From: Chlamydoabsidia padenii
Taxonomy: Eukaryota > Mucoromycota > Mucoromycetes > Mucorales > Cunninghamellaceae
Reading direction: 5' to 3'
Assembly: GCA_025330725.1 (NCBI GenBank)
Contig: JAIWND010000040.1
Location: 62,001 to 126,000 of the forward strand
DNA length: 64,000 nucleotides
Numbering within the stretch: position 1 is the stretch's first letter; every line of letters begins with the position of its first letter. A model generated the notes under the pieces. The model saw only the letters and a list, made by a program, of their open reading frames with translations. It did not search any database and had not been told where the DNA came from. The position numbers and the translations under genes are program-made. This document shows positions 35,114 to 47,292 of this stretch, piece after piece.

Positions 35114-35596
35114 ATGTCTGCGAAAAAAACCCCTTGCGATGGTAAGAAGGAAAAACAAATGACCTTTTCTCTCAAATAAAAAGTACTAAACTTGATTTTC
35201 ATAGAATGCCGTGAACGTAAACGACGATGTAGTTATGACAAACCTTGCCAAAGGTAAGAAAGCCCCCTCCCCAATTCCTTGATTGACTCGACTCACACAC
35301 TTTAACCCCCACTGTAGATGTATCAAATTCAACCTTCCTTGTGTCTACACTGTCAAAACCTCACCAGCGGATGAAGAATATTTGCGACAAATCAAACTAC
35401 TTGACCAGGTCGATCAACTCCATGTCCAACTAGATGCTCTTCAACAAGAATTAGTCTCTCTTCAACTCACCTCACCGCCTGCTTATCCGTCACCTCTCAC
35501 TGAAGACGTCTCCAGTCCATTGACCAGTACCACTAATGAAACAACCTTCTCCACCAACTCTTTATTCTCTGACTATACGAAAATAACAACAACAAC

Positions 35597-35633
<37 letters not shown>

Positions 35634-37484
35634 GCCAACAACAATGACACTCGTATCATCAAACGACAAAGGACTCGACAGGGGTTGGAAGCTATTGTCT
35701 GTCAAGAAACACCTACTAGTTGGACACTCACTGTCAGCAAAGGCAATGTCATTATTCGAACTGATATTCACACTTATACTGAACTCTTGGATTACTTTTG
35801 TAAAAGTGTCAGTAGTGTGGAAATGAACAATATGATTCCAACAGGTGTCCATGACTATACCGTACATCGTAAAGACTTGCTATCTAGTATTCTTCAAGCC
35901 TTTGTATGGAAACGATATGGTAAATCTCGGTATAAAACTATCACTTATGGATATCATCATGGATCACCCACCACGAATGACATTGAGCCATCTCCTCAAC
36001 AACAGTTACAAGACGTTGTTACTATCACACTCGGACTTTTACAAGCTTACTTGACCTGTTGTCACTTGGATCATTTAGCTATTCATGTCCCCACCTTTCT
36101 CAACCATTTTGTCCATTTAAATGTGATGGAATCACCAGCGGTATTGGCTCTTTGTGCTGTGGCCTGTACTTCCTCTTGTCGTCATGTGTCTCACAGTTTA
36201 TCATCATCATCATCATCATCGGTGGCTTCGTATGGTCGATTCTATTTTGATCAAGCAAGGGATTTAGCGATGGATCAATTCGATCAACCATCCTTGGAAA
36301 TCTTTACCACCTTTGTCCTCATGGCTTTTTATAAACTCTTGATACAACAAATAGAGGATAGTCGACGGTATGGTGATATGGCAGATCGGATGGCGTCCAT
36401 TTTAGTTGAACAACAACACATGGACACGGGACAACAAGTGCTATTCAAACGACTGGAAATGCAATTGTTTCGAATTCTCTCGATAACCCATATCACCAAA
36501 CATCATCATCATAGACAACATCCCATCAATAGACGTGTCCTCAACTTGTTTCATGGTGTTAGCGATCTACTCCTACCTGTTCCCGACGATACGGATCAAG
36601 AAAAACGACATATCCTTCTCACCACCTATATCCATCAACTCAACAAGGAATGTCATAACACGGCTCATCAAGCACCTGCAGAAGATACCACCAACTATGT
36701 CGGTATCGTGGGTCATATGGTAGAAATGGCCATGCGACGATGGTATGCTGGCTTACCCGATTCATTCCGCCTGGATATCCCACTGTTTGATGCCTTTTCA
36801 CCGACCAAATGGTCCATGGCGATCCATTCTGCCACTGATATCATACCTTTTTTGGCCACCATGACGGTTTACAATGAATACATGATGATGGCCAAAGCAC
36901 ATATCTGTAAACATCCTGACGAATTGGGAATCCGGGAATCCCTGGCAACTTATTGGAGATCAAATCAAGGTAACATTGATCGGGATTATATCTCGACTCG
37001 GTATGGGCAAAAATGGGTCACTCGATTGGAAAAATTGGAAGACATGATGAAAAAGAAATGGATGGATCGCTACTATGACAACAAAGCTCAGGGTTTGGAT
37101 GATGATGATGGTGATGATGATGATGATGATGGTGATCAAGATGTGGTTGTTAGTACATTATTGGAATCAGGTTATGCTGGATTTGACGATCCTGCTGCTC
37201 ATATCTCGGTGACTGTCGCAATCAACACAATTCAACTCTTACAATATCTAAAGGTGGTATATCCTTGTCATTATAGTCAACGGGTGGCTCTAAACACTTG
37301 GCATATCCTTTTACGTGCTACTCGGTTCGGATTTGGTGATCAAGATGTTATTCATGCTAATCTTCTTTGCTGTTTGGAAATGGTCCGGGATGAATTCAAT
37401 AATAGGATTCCTTATAAAGATCTTCTCAAGAATTATGTGGCGACCATGGAACAAGAATTAGATGAATTGTATAGTGTAAAATAA
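35114..37484 (+). CDS. Zn2Cys6 fungal transcription factor
   Basis: Three exons, 35114-35141, 35205-35253 and 35318-37484, give 747 residues. The short first exons assemble a complete binuclear zinc cluster at residues 8-34 with spacing C-x2-C-x6-C-x5-C-x2-C-x6-C (CDECRERKRRC and YDKPCQRCIKFNLPC). A Leu/Gln heptad linker follows (LLDQVDQLHVQLDALQQELV), likely for dimerisation. Then come an Asn run from an AAT repeat, and a large helical middle region of the fungal-specific type (HVPTFLNHFVHLN, ALCAVACTSSCRH, FDQARDLAMDQFDQPSLEIF). An Asp-rich stretch lies near residue 615. The start at 35114 is preferred over the upstream ATG at 35104 because only this frame joins the zinc cluster. The target pathway cannot be told from sequence. 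Confidence 0.88.
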
Positions 37485-37545
37485 TAAGGGAAATTTAAAT
37501 CACTCTGGCTTTTGAAAGGCGGGGGTTGAATTATTTTTCATATAT

Positions 37546-39355
37546 AAGACAATGATAAAAAAAATGAGACGAAGTACAAAATAATTTGGGATGCTGGGAA
37601 AACAAATTGATATGGGGAAAAAAATTAAATTGGACCGAAGCAAATAAAATTGAGATGAATGATAATTACAGGAACACCAGGAATACCAGAAGCATAAATA
37701 AAAGTTGGTAAATACAAATATACAAATAGATTATCATACTTTTTATTTTTATGTTTTTATATTTATATATATATATATATATATATTAGTAACTTACACT
37801 GTGAACATCGACACGTTTCTACTACGTGAAGCAGGGGCGCGCTAAATTGCCTGGTCTTTTTCCATGTTTCACCGTGTGGAAAAAGAGAGACCGTATGTTG
37901 TGAGGGGAGTTACAACAAACTAATACTGTATATATACGATGATTTCCATCCAAATTTAGATGCTTCATATCCTTCTTCCCACACCCCGAGCAAACATGTG
38001 ATGTATTGAATTCGTCCATATCAATCAATACCAGTCTTCCATCCTTGTCTGCTTTTTGCAATATTTTTCGACACTTGTCCGCCAATCCCGCAGGCTTGCC
38101 TTTGAATGTATTTCTACCAAATGTTGCAGCACCAAATACCACAACAGGGACTTTAGACGAGTTATGGGCGGATGATGCCTTTTTCCATTTCCTACATGAG
38201 AAAGATTGAATATCAGTATGACTATTATAGTATTTTTGATCAAAAAAATTTACCTTTCTTTGATAGCAGGATTTGCTGGGGCAATCGGACTGGTTCGGTC
38301 TTCATCGTCACGTCGTCTTCGTCGTTCTGGCGGACTTTGCTGCTGTAGTCGTCTATGGTTGTATTTCTTTCCACCGTTGATGAAAATGTTCACCATTTCA
38401 GCATTTAATCGCTGGCGACCTTGATAGTTTAGAAACTTTAAACCTTGAATTCCACACTAGTCATAGAATTGCTTCAATTCATCAAATGAGTCCAATGCTG
38501 TGTTAATGTATCGCTAAATACCGTCCATTGTTGTGGTTCGATTCGTATGTATTGCGGCTTCAAGTGCTTGTATTACTGCTGATTTTGATGAATTGATTGT
38601 TGCCATGGATTTTTTGAAACCCGCATTCGTATAATACTGAGCTGTACTAAGCTGCCGGATTTCGTGATTTTCATCTAATAAAAAGGTTAAGAAAGTGTGT
38701 CAGAAAAAAAGAAGAAAGCTCGAATGTAAATATATATCACTTACGCATAGCAGTATCACTGATCATATCATGGGTAACCGTAGTAGTGGTGAGAGTGGCA
38801 ACAATAGAGACATCAGGTGCAGTGATGGGACTGGCATCAGTATCGTCATTGTCACTGTCACTATCGGCACTGTGTCGAAGTTTTTGTCGCGCTATATGTA
38901 TATATATAAGGGAAAATAAATCAGTAATTGTTTAACAATACTGGTTTCATGTATGGTCGTACTTACCGTCATGAAGTTGATTTTGCTGCTTTTTTGAATC
39001 TTTTTTTATACATAATGATTTGATTTGGTGTCATGCCTTGGTAATCGTTTCGTTTTTGGAGTACTGCATCGTGCGTGATTCCCAATAATTGTAATATTTT
39101 GTTGTCAATGATTTGTGCCATTATTTGTTAAGTGAGAGATGGTAAGTGAGAAAGAGTGATTAAAAGATATGGGTTCCATAAAGCGTGCAATGGGGAGAAA
39201 AAGAAAGAAAAAAAAAATTAAGGGAATGTGTGTGAGATTCATAAAAAGGGTCGGGTATTGATTTTTTTCTAGAACAATTTCAATATCCGTCTCAAAAAAA
39301 ATCGACCCCCTCTTAAACTTAATTCACTCTGTCCAAAAAAAGAAAAAGCTGTCTC
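37546..39355. mobile_element. Probable Tc1/IS630-like non-autonomous element carrying Fanzor-like locus C
   Basis: On the left (37546-37660) degenerate AAGACA/GAGAC/TTGGAC motifs recur at about 37546, 37566, 37587, 37608, 37631 and 37652. On the right (39288-39355) the inverse motif (CGTCTC, TGTCCA, TGTCTC) recurs at about 39288, 39309, 39330 and 39350. Both have a period near 21 bp, like the array next to the Tc1/IS630-like transposase at 42575-42750, and the right array matches that one over about 100 bp. Fanzor-like locus C lies between. The right array is clear; the left one is decayed, so the outer limits are approximate. Confidence 0.5.
37822..39123 (-). pseudogene. Fanzor-like endonuclease, locus C, deleted
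   Basis: The start near 39123 reads MAQIIDNKILQLLG. An acidic exon (HSADSDSDNDDTDA) splices into the conserved family-1 block EIRQLSTAQYYTNAGF, which is interrupted by two in-frame stops near 38517 and 38458. Then come the bridging region (FGRNTFKGKPAGLADKCRKI) and RuvC-II with the first zinc-ribbon pair (LIDMDEFNTSHVCSGCGKK). The second Cys pair and most of RuvC-III are lost where locus A has WQRDANASRNI; only a PHNIRSLF remnant and the shared tail NLARPCFT remain. The RuvC-I block is absent, so the copy is inactive. In DNA order it lies inside Tc1-like ends. Confidence 0.72.
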
Positions 39356-39413
39356 AATGTCAACTTGAAAAACAGTAAAATAAATAAAAACTCGGCTTCT
39401 CTGCTTTTGCTTC

Positions 39414-42155
39414 ATGACGCCAACACACAATCTGCCTTACGACGTAATGATTTGCAACCTCTTTCTTTCATTTTCTTATTTATTAAAAACATTCATTGTT
39501 AAACTTTCTTAGCTCTTGTCCTTGAATTGGAATAAAGACCACACTCGTAATGATCAAGCCTTGTATTGTTACTGTGGGAAGGATTATAAAGAGTAAGTGA
39601 ATTGTTATGTTTAAATAAATGAACCAGCTCAACTAAACTTTTTATCATTATTAGACACAAGACAATGGTACGGTGTGGATCTTGTCAACAACTCTTCCAT
39701 CCAGGTAAGTGTCTAACCAAACCAAACCAAACCAAACCAAACCAAACCAAACCATTCACACACACACACACACCTAATCTTTATATAGAATGTATACCTA
39801 GTATCAAGAAACCTTTATTGTACGGTGACATTTATTACGATTACGAATGCTCAGCATGTACCCACCAAGAAGAAAAATACCAACGACAAACAATGAAATG
39901 GAAAGAAGTTGTGGAACTCGTCCTTTACCACATCACCATGCAACGGCGATACTCAAAAGGCAAACAACTCGATAAATTCTTCTTTCGCTTCTCTACGGAA
40001 ATTTGTGATTGTCTTGAACATAATTGGGATACTTTATTATTTGACCGTCATCGTAAATAGAAAAGGAGAGGGCTGCAATAGGTATTAAAAAAAAACTCAC
40101 TTTATGACTTGTAGGATCATCTACTTGGAAGAATACTGTGGCAAGCTCATTATCAACTCACCCTGAACTCTTTTTATCTGGTGTTGTCAAAATGGAAGAA
40201 TATGGAAAAGGTAGATTTTTTGTAAAAACTATAAAAAACGATATTTATTAACTATGACCTTTTTTTGTTTTGTTTTTAGGATGGTGGGCTTTACAATCGG
40301 AAGTTCCTCCCCAGAAACAAATTGATCGACTTGAAAGTAAGCTGTTTCTCTCTCACCTTGTGATCAAGCTAACTCTGACTTTTTCTCCTTTTAACACTAG
40401 GACAATCCATCTCAAAACCCGACGTGATAAAGAAACTGAAGAAACAACAATCTTGTGTGGCGACAGAAGATGATGCCGATTCATCGATAAAACGCCGGGC
40501 TTCTCTACAAAATACATCACCCGTCAGAAAAGTACGCAGATCATCCATCACTTTGGTCAGTGAAACCCACAAATCCCTCCTTCATTTTTTTATTATTTTA
40601 TTTTTATATTAACATGTAGACTTTCTTTAGGAAAAAGTCAACAAGCAGGACAAAAAATCACGCGTGATCAATGAGGAACCAAAGGTAAGCAAAAAAAGAG
40701 ACGTCTGGGACAACAATATCATGTATGCCTTTATTAAATAGGAATCCCTCAATGAAATAATGATGGAGGATAACTGTAAATCGATTAAGGCGAAAAGTGT
40801 CGATCGTACCAAAAAGTCCAAGGTAAAAAGCTCATTTGTTTTACTTGGTGACATCTCTTTTGAATCGCTCAATCACATGGCCTTTTTTCTATTTAGAGCT
40901 CTACCTCCAACCATCCAACATTGATCTTTATGTCTCAACAAGAAGAATGGCAAATCTATCAAACATTGGATCATGTCGAGGATACATTATCTCCTTTAGC
41001 CGCTCGATTCAAACGGAAATTGGCACTTCGAAGAGTAAAAACAACAACAGCAATATCAACTACATTTTTGATATGGACTAATCACCCATTCGCCTCTCTT
41101 GTAGTTAAAACGAAATATGAACTTGAAATTATCCGATATTGATCAATCAGTAACACAGCATTTACGATCCACAAAATCCAACATGGAACCAATGATCAAA
41201 ACAACACCGACAACACCAACATCATCATCAGCAGCAGCAATCGAACAATACCAAGCATCATCTACTGAAATAAAAGCCATTCGAAACCTAACATCGACTC
41301 CCTATCATCACTCTTTCGCCTCTCGATTACATGGTCGATCTACTATTTCTTTAACAAATGACGAATGTTGGTTATCCGCTTGGAATGGACGGAAACTGCG
41401 ACCTTATATTCGACGGGATTATGAAAACAAACCGGTTAGACTGCGATTATTAAAAGAAATCAAGGCAGCACAAGGACGTCCACGAAAACAAGTTGCCCCA
41501 TCATCATCATCATCATCATCAGTACTTGACATGGCCACCAGCATCGATTATGTTTATTTCCAACGTGAGCATTTGGAACAAGCAAACCAATTGTTGGCCC
41601 GGTGCTTCTGGGATGGTGTTGATGTATCTGAATCTCTTCAATTTCCTGAATTCAGTGTCATTGCTTTGTATAAACGATGTGTGATAGGTTGTGCTTTTAT
41701 GACTCCTGAAGCTTATATCACTTATTTTGCTGTCATGGCAGGATGGGAACGGGCGGGTATTGGACAGTAAGTATTTATCTCATTAGTGTAAATAGTATCA
41801 TTTGACTAAAAGTCTTTATGTATTCTTATAGATTCATGCTCTATCATTTATTCCAGGTAACAAGCAAGATAAAGAAACAAAGAAAGAAAGGAGCCTAATC
41901 TGATCATTATTTTATTTACTATATAGACCGCCATCAGTAAAGACATTACTCTTCATGTGTCGGCAAATAACAATGCAATGGTGAGAAACTATCCCCGTTT
42001 TTTGTCGGTTACGAAACTAATCAGCTCTTTTATAGATTCTTTATCAAAAGTTTGGTTTCAAACCTGAAGAATTCATTGTTAACTTTTATGATAAATATTT
42101 ACCAGCAGAAAGTAGTTTTAGTAAAAATGCATTCTTTTTACGCCTACGGCGATGA
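39414..42155 (+). CDS. PHD finger + GNAT acetyltransferase (KAT14/CSRP2BP-like)
   Basis: Fourteen exons (39414-39443, 39513-39592, 39655-39704, 39789-40052, 40115-40210, 40280-40336, 40401-40555, 40631-40684, 40742-40822, 40897-41034, 41105-41766, 41832-41856, 41927-41980, 42036-42155) give 621 residues with every junction in frame. Residues 22-75 form a PHD-type zinc finger (YCYCGKDYK, VRCGSCQQLFHPEC, YECSAC). Residues 150-190 have a winged-helix-like segment (STWKNTVASSLSTHPELFLS, then GWWALQSEVPP) as in Ash2/KAT14-type proteins. The C-terminus is a GNAT fold with the acetyl-CoA site GWERAGIGQFML and the end LYQKFGFKPEEF. This order resembles metazoan KAT14, a subunit of the ATAC histone acetyltransferase complex, so a nuclear chromatin role is inferred. 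The very short first exon is the least certain part. Confidence 0.82.
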
Positions 42156-42572
42156 TATCCCCCTTTTTTTTAACATGATAAATAAAACATTTTTTTACTT
42201 GACTTAACTTGACTCTTCTTTATGGGCATTGATATCTGTGGTTGTCAAGTGCCTAAAGGGAAAAAAAAAAAAAAAAAAAGTTGGAATTCGATTCTGCGTG
42301 CGCTTTTGAATGCACCTCACACTATTTGAAAGCCAATAGGTTGGTTTGGTCGACAAAAGGTTAGAAAAATAGGAACAACCCTGTCTATCCAAGACCACCG
42401 ATAACAAGAGCATGAAAAAGTGAATACGTCTCTCTCTCCCAGGCAATGGGGTGCGGCAGGGTGAGCAAGTCTTGTAATCAGTTCATCTACGAGAGATTCT
42501 TGAAACATTTGTAGTTGGAACACCTCTTTAAACTATTAGGAGATGGAGGTTGTACAGTATTTTAACTTGAAT
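42156..42572. other. Intergenic, no gene seen
   Basis: This is the 3' flank of the acetyltransferase gene, with AATAAA near 42181 and an A-run at about 42261-42279. Short frames have no support. The stretch runs into the Tc1-like terminal array. Confidence 0.4.
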
Positions 42573-42750
42573 TTGAGACAGCGTCATTGTTTTTTAGACA
42601 GTGTGAATTAAAGTTTTAGATAGAGTTACATAATTTTTGAGACAGAGTGGAGATAAATTTTAGACACTGAAATTTATTTTTAGACAGATGATTATGCAAA
42701 GTGGAAGCCAAGAAAAAAATCGAGACAAGGTACAAATAAATTTTAGACAA
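42573..42750 (+). repeat. Helically phased array at a Tc1/IS630-like terminus
   Basis: Eight copies of a K-A-G-A-C-A motif (variants GAGACA, TAGACA, TAGATA) start at about 42575, 42595, 42617, 42639, 42661, 42681, 42722 and 42744. The spacing is 20-22 bp, with one double gap of 41. The array directly precedes the transposase start at 42804 and the outer end reads TACAGTATTTTAACTTG. Such arrays could be repeated transposase-binding sites on one face of the helix. Confidence 0.72.
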
Positions 42751-42803
42751 GACTTTTTAGAATGGTACTTTTTCCCTTTTTCTTTTGTTCTCTGTACTAT
42801 CTA

Positions 42804-43693
42804 ATGGATTTCATCAATTACATTCCATCAAATGAAGACTGTTCTGATACGGAAGACGAGGTTGATGTATCCCACGATCTTGGCGATATCGAAATGCTTG
42901 TTGATTTTAACACCAAATCGAGAAAGACTGCAATGGCAGGTGTGATCGACGATATTACCATTGGAATGGGTGCTGTGACGATAAATGCTCCGGAAAAGTA
43001 CAAGAAATACGGCCCCGATCAAATCGAACGGTTCATTAATATCATCCAGAAACATGGTGAATCAACCGTATCGGCTGCAAAGACTTGTGGTATTCCATGC
43101 ACCACCGCTTATAAGCTGTTGCATGAATTCAACCAAGGGGATGGCACGATTCTACCCGGCAACTCGAGAAAAAGCAAACCTGTCCCAAAAAAATTATTCC
43201 CAGAGCATTCAGCCTTCCTGATTCAACTATTCGATAACAATCCGTCGATTGCTTTGGGGTTGGCAAAAGAAGAATTATACAAGAACTTTGACGGGCTGAA
43301 TGTGTCACTTGTCGGACTATACAAGCATCTTCAAGAAAAATGCTGTCTATCTTTAAAACAAGCGTCTAAGTACACATTGGGAAAGTGATACCCCAAGGAC
43401 TCTTGATTTACGCTACAATGTTATTACCAAATGGAAGGAGATAGGCGTTGATTTCCAAAAGAATTGCGTTTTCGTAGATGAAGCTGGCTTCAACTCTTAA
43501 TTGATTAGAGGTCGTGCTTGGTCAAGGATTGGTAATCCTGCTGTCGTAAAGGTGCTCACTCAAAAAGAATCAAATCTCAGTATGATAGGATGTATTTCGC
43601 CATTTGGTACCATCAATTTCTCCCAAAGTCATACCATTGAAAAAAGAAGATGCTGCCCTGATTGAAAAAGAGCTCCCTCAACCTCACGAATAG
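42804..43693 (+). pseudogene. Tc1/IS630-like transposase, truncated
   Basis: The frame from 42804 (MDFINYIPSNEDCSDTEDE) has an acidic leader, then a helix-turn-helix (YGPDQIERFINIIQKHGEST, AAKTCGIPCTTAYKLLHEF) and a second DNA-binding part (PKKLFPEHSAFLIQLFDNNP). A stop falls at 43386-43388. The DDE core continues in other frames with VFVDEAGFNS (first catalytic Asp), an in-frame TAA, then IRGRAWSRIGNPAVVKV and CISPFGTINFS. It ends at about 43690 where the left repeat of MULE element 3 begins, so the second Asp and the last acidic residue are missing. The frameshift, stop and truncation make it inactive. Confidence 0.78.
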
Positions 43694-43828
43694 ACTAAAT
43701 GCCCGTTAAAATCAAATGTCACGTGGCGGGTATTAAAGTAAAATTGATCAAGAACTGTTTTGTTTTTTTCCCTTACTCTTTTCTTCCTCCCCTTTTTATT
43801 CAAATCACTCTCGACAACTATAAACATC

Positions 43829-46237
43829 ATGCTGGAATACATTGAAAGGTACTTACCAAGCTACCCCGAAGAAAAGGTCCGCATGACCTTCAACAACGAA
43901 GTGGAGTTCAACTACTGGATGACTACGGAGGTCGCCAATCATGCAACATTTCGTATCGATAAAAAGTACAAGCCTACCAAGCCAGATGCGTCGCCTACTG
44001 GAGGTGCTTTAACGAGTGTATTCTATGAGACCATTCGGGACAGCCTGCAAAGAGGAAGACGGATAATGGTGAAAATTTTCTGAAACGCCCTCGCCAGACA
44101 TACAAGCCGTTGATCAAGGTCCAATGCACGGCGAAGTTACTGCAAAAGGTCCTGAACAATCGCACAATTATGGTGGTCTACAATTTGGTTCACGTCAATC
44201 ATAACCCCACTTATTTGCACGAAATGGCGACCGAACCACTCGACAAAGATGTCATCGCGTGGCTAGAGGACAAGGTGATGGGCCAACGAATGGACTGGGA
44301 CACGATCAGTGCGCTCCTTAGGTACAACGACAATGAATTCGATGTATTGGTAAGAAGAAGAAGAAAAAAAGGATATCATCATTGCCCTCGCATTATCTTT
44401 TTATTTATTGAAACTGATGTAGACAAACCAACTGGAGGAACAGCAAAGATTCCCCAAGGCGTTAAAAATCAACTACCGGGTTGTCCAAAATATGATCCAA
44501 GCAAGACTAAACAAGGCATCCAGGAAACACACCTTGGGCAAGGAAAGCGTGCGTCTTTAGTTGGAAGACTTGACGTCGACCAAAAAGTATACTACATTTT
44601 TCAAAGTGCATCCTGGTGTAAACGCTCCTCTTTTGGTGTCCTGGTTTGCGCCCTGGCAAAAAGAGGTAATATATTATGAACTTGCCATTTGTCATTTGTA
44701 TATTAACTATCTTTTCACTATTGTCTTATTATTGCAACATTAGCTTTTGGAAAATGCTGTTGAATGGTCTCTGGATAGTACTCACAAGACTTGCAAATCG
44801 TTTATTGATGGTACTGATTGTTATCTTTTTTATGATCCTAGTTGTCAATCCAATCACCAGGCGTGGCGTCCTTACGTGCTTTTTTATAACAAATGCTGAA
44901 GTCACGACGGTGCTTACTGAATGGTTGGAATGGGTCAAGACGAACAACAATCTGAATGTCAAACGAATTATGACTGACTGTAGCGCTGTCGAAATGGCGG
45001 CTATTCGAAATGTTTTTGGTGCGAACTGTGCCATACTTTTAGTCACTGGCATATCAAACGTGCTTGGGATGTCAATCTCAAAAAACTTTAAGTATAATTT
45101 GTGATATCATAGTCATCTTACACCCATCTAATATTTACTTTTACGTTTACAGATCAAGGTACCGAATGCAAGTGCCGCATCACAATTGGCGCAACGATCC
45201 GCGTACTCGATGCTCAATGAAATGATGTACTCCTCTCCCGTCTCTGCATTTGACGCTCACTGGTTTCAATTCAATGAATCCTTCTCACAATATGATGGAT
45301 TTATCAGATACTTCGACAAACAATGGATTCCAAAAGCTCAACTATGGGTTAAGGTCCACAGAATGGTAAGAAAGAAGAAAAATGGAAAAACAGTATACTC
45401 ATTACTGTCTTTATATATATGTCGGATGCAACCTTTGAAACCAATAACTTCGTCGAATCATACCATAGCAAGTTGAAAGGCAAGTATTTAGGTAAATCAA
45501 GAAACCTGCATGTGGATCGCATCCTTTTATTTTGACAACACAAATGTGCCCGGATTACCGTTGTGATGCGTTGATGGTAAATTATGGTACTGTTGCTGCT
45601 GCTCTTCGTCCTCATGAAAACAAAACTAGGAAAGTTATCAGCAAGATGGATGAACAGGATGTGAATCGAATGATTACACCAATTGATGAAAAGGTAAGAG
45701 CAATGCATTTATGGGACACAGTGTTAATGACTGACCTAATTTTATTTACTCTAGACTGTTTCATGTAGGTCATTCACCTATCTACATATTGCTTATCAAG
45801 TTTTTGTTGAAAAAAAAAAAAAAAAAAAAAAGACCACCGTTGAATGCTCTTGTCCGTACAATAAAGGAATATGTCGGCACATGTTTCTTGTTGCTCGTGC
45901 ATTGAATATCTCCTTTTGGCCGACCGTTATGTCTACTTCTCCGGCAACAAGTACACCATCTATCATCGCTACTACTACTACCACTACTACTACTGACACA
46001 ACCGCTGTACCAACCACTGACGATGAAACAGTCTCTCAAAAATTCAAGGACTCTCTTCTTCTTGATAATAGAGAACAGTGGGACAAGTTGGAACGACTGG
46101 CCTTTGCGGAAGTACGACAAGCAAGAAATTCATCAAGCAATGCCGATATTGAATATGGTATGGTGCAGCTACGACGCCTCATCACTGAAATGCAAAGAAT
46201 TAACAACCCCAACGCAGGCCCATCAAAACAAAGGTAG
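43829..46237 (+). pseudogene. MULE transposase, frameshifted
   Basis: It begins MLEYIERYLPSYPEEKVRM and has a DNA-binding N-terminal part (EFNYWMTTEVANHATF), then VKVQCTAKLLQ-like and DWDTISALLRYND segments. The DDE core is spread over frames: Asp in SLDSTHKTCKS, Asp in IMTDCSAVEMAAI, then CHWHIKRAWDV in another frame, and Glu in NFVESYHSKLKGKYLG. A SWIM finger (CSCPYNKGICRHMFLVAR) and a Thr-rich, helical tail to 46237 follow. Several frame changes between 44760 and 45100, and a stop near 45540, show that it is inactive. It is a different subfamily from the transposases of elements 1 and 2. Confidence 0.75.
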
Positions 46238-46640
46238 GTAGTTAAGACATAGAAGCATTAATTAGAATAGTGTTAAAATAGTTATATAAACTAATTATAG
46301 ATTAGATATAGAATAGTTATAAAGTAGTTATGGATTTATGAATTAATGAATAAAAATTATATTCTTTTGGCTAACTGCCAAAATAAATTTGTTAAATGTG
46401 GTGATTTGGTTGTTTGTTTCATGCATCTCTGAATATCTTGGTCCCCTACATGCTAGTTTTCTCTCAGGGTTTGAAACCATTGTATCTCTTACATTATTGA
46501 CGGGAGCACTTTGTTAGATATATGAATATCTCAATTACTTAACTGCTCCACATACTACTGATCTTCAGTGTCATATAATGAGAAATAGACAGACGATTAT
46601 CAAATAATATAGAAAAGGTACGCATGGATAACAACTTGAA
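46238..46640. other. Non-coding 3' part of MULE element 3
   Basis: AT-rich sequence with repeated ATAGTTAT-like words at 46270-46330. No gene is visible. At 46642-46670 a GC-richer patch (CCCCGCCGCATGAATGCGGG) resembles the inside of the element's terminal repeat, and 46680-46700 holds an AAGCC-TTTTTC-GGCTT hairpin. Confidence 0.4.
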
Positions 46641-47182
46641 ACCCCGCCGCATGAATGCGGGATTTGAAATACTTCACAGTAAAGCCTTTTTCGGCTTTGC
46701 ATTTGCATGTTTACTCAAATACAATCATAAACAATATATGTTCAAGCTAGATTATGTTGGTTACTATGTACCATTTCTATGTAAATGAAATTTATGTATG
46801 TTTATTTCCACTATTCATTGGCAAAAGTCATTTAAAGAATGTGAAGTAAAATACTGAGACGCCCTTATTCAACTTGGTTCGAACAAACTTTTTTTTTTTG
46901 AAACTGCCATTCTTTACACCGTGTTTAAGTAAATACATCGTTTGTTGTTTCCTGCTATGACTCTGTAAACTTGAATATGTACAATCACTATCATTTATTT
47001 TGTAGAGTGATTTAAGATTGAGATGATTAGACGGGATTTCAAAACAAGTGTGGCTTCAACATACTAGAAATTTTTAAAAAGACATGATTGAATACCCACC
47101 GCATGACATTTGGTTTTAAAGGGCATTTATCGGTGGTCGATAATCTTCAACTACTGTATTACCCTACGTATATACTTGAATG

Positions 47183-47292
47183 GTTCCTGAAAAAATAAAA
47201 ATAAAAACTTGACTTGATTGCTCACTTCGAGATCATTCACTTCAATAAAAAATAAAAAAATAAAAATAAACCAATGCCGTATACAACAGTAG
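47183..47292. repeat. Dispersed repeat, inverted copy of 18084-18200
   Basis: The minus strand from TACTGTTGTATACGGCATTG through GATCTCGAAGTGAGCAATCA to CAGGAACCAT matches 18084-18200. In locus D it begins exactly where the Fanzor-like coding similarity stops, after the residues equivalent to the TMDGI of locus C. Confidence 0.75.

Larger units (their letters stand above)
43697..47129 (+). mobile_element. MULE element 3 (3.4 kb)
   Basis: The left end AAATGCCCGTTAAAATCAAA and the inverted right end (47090-47129) match over about 36 bp, including CAAATGTCA and GG.GGGTATT. The flanking bases show no clear target duplication. The element interrupts or abuts the Tc1/IS630-like pseudogene on its left and Fanzor-like locus D on its right. 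Confidence 0.62.
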
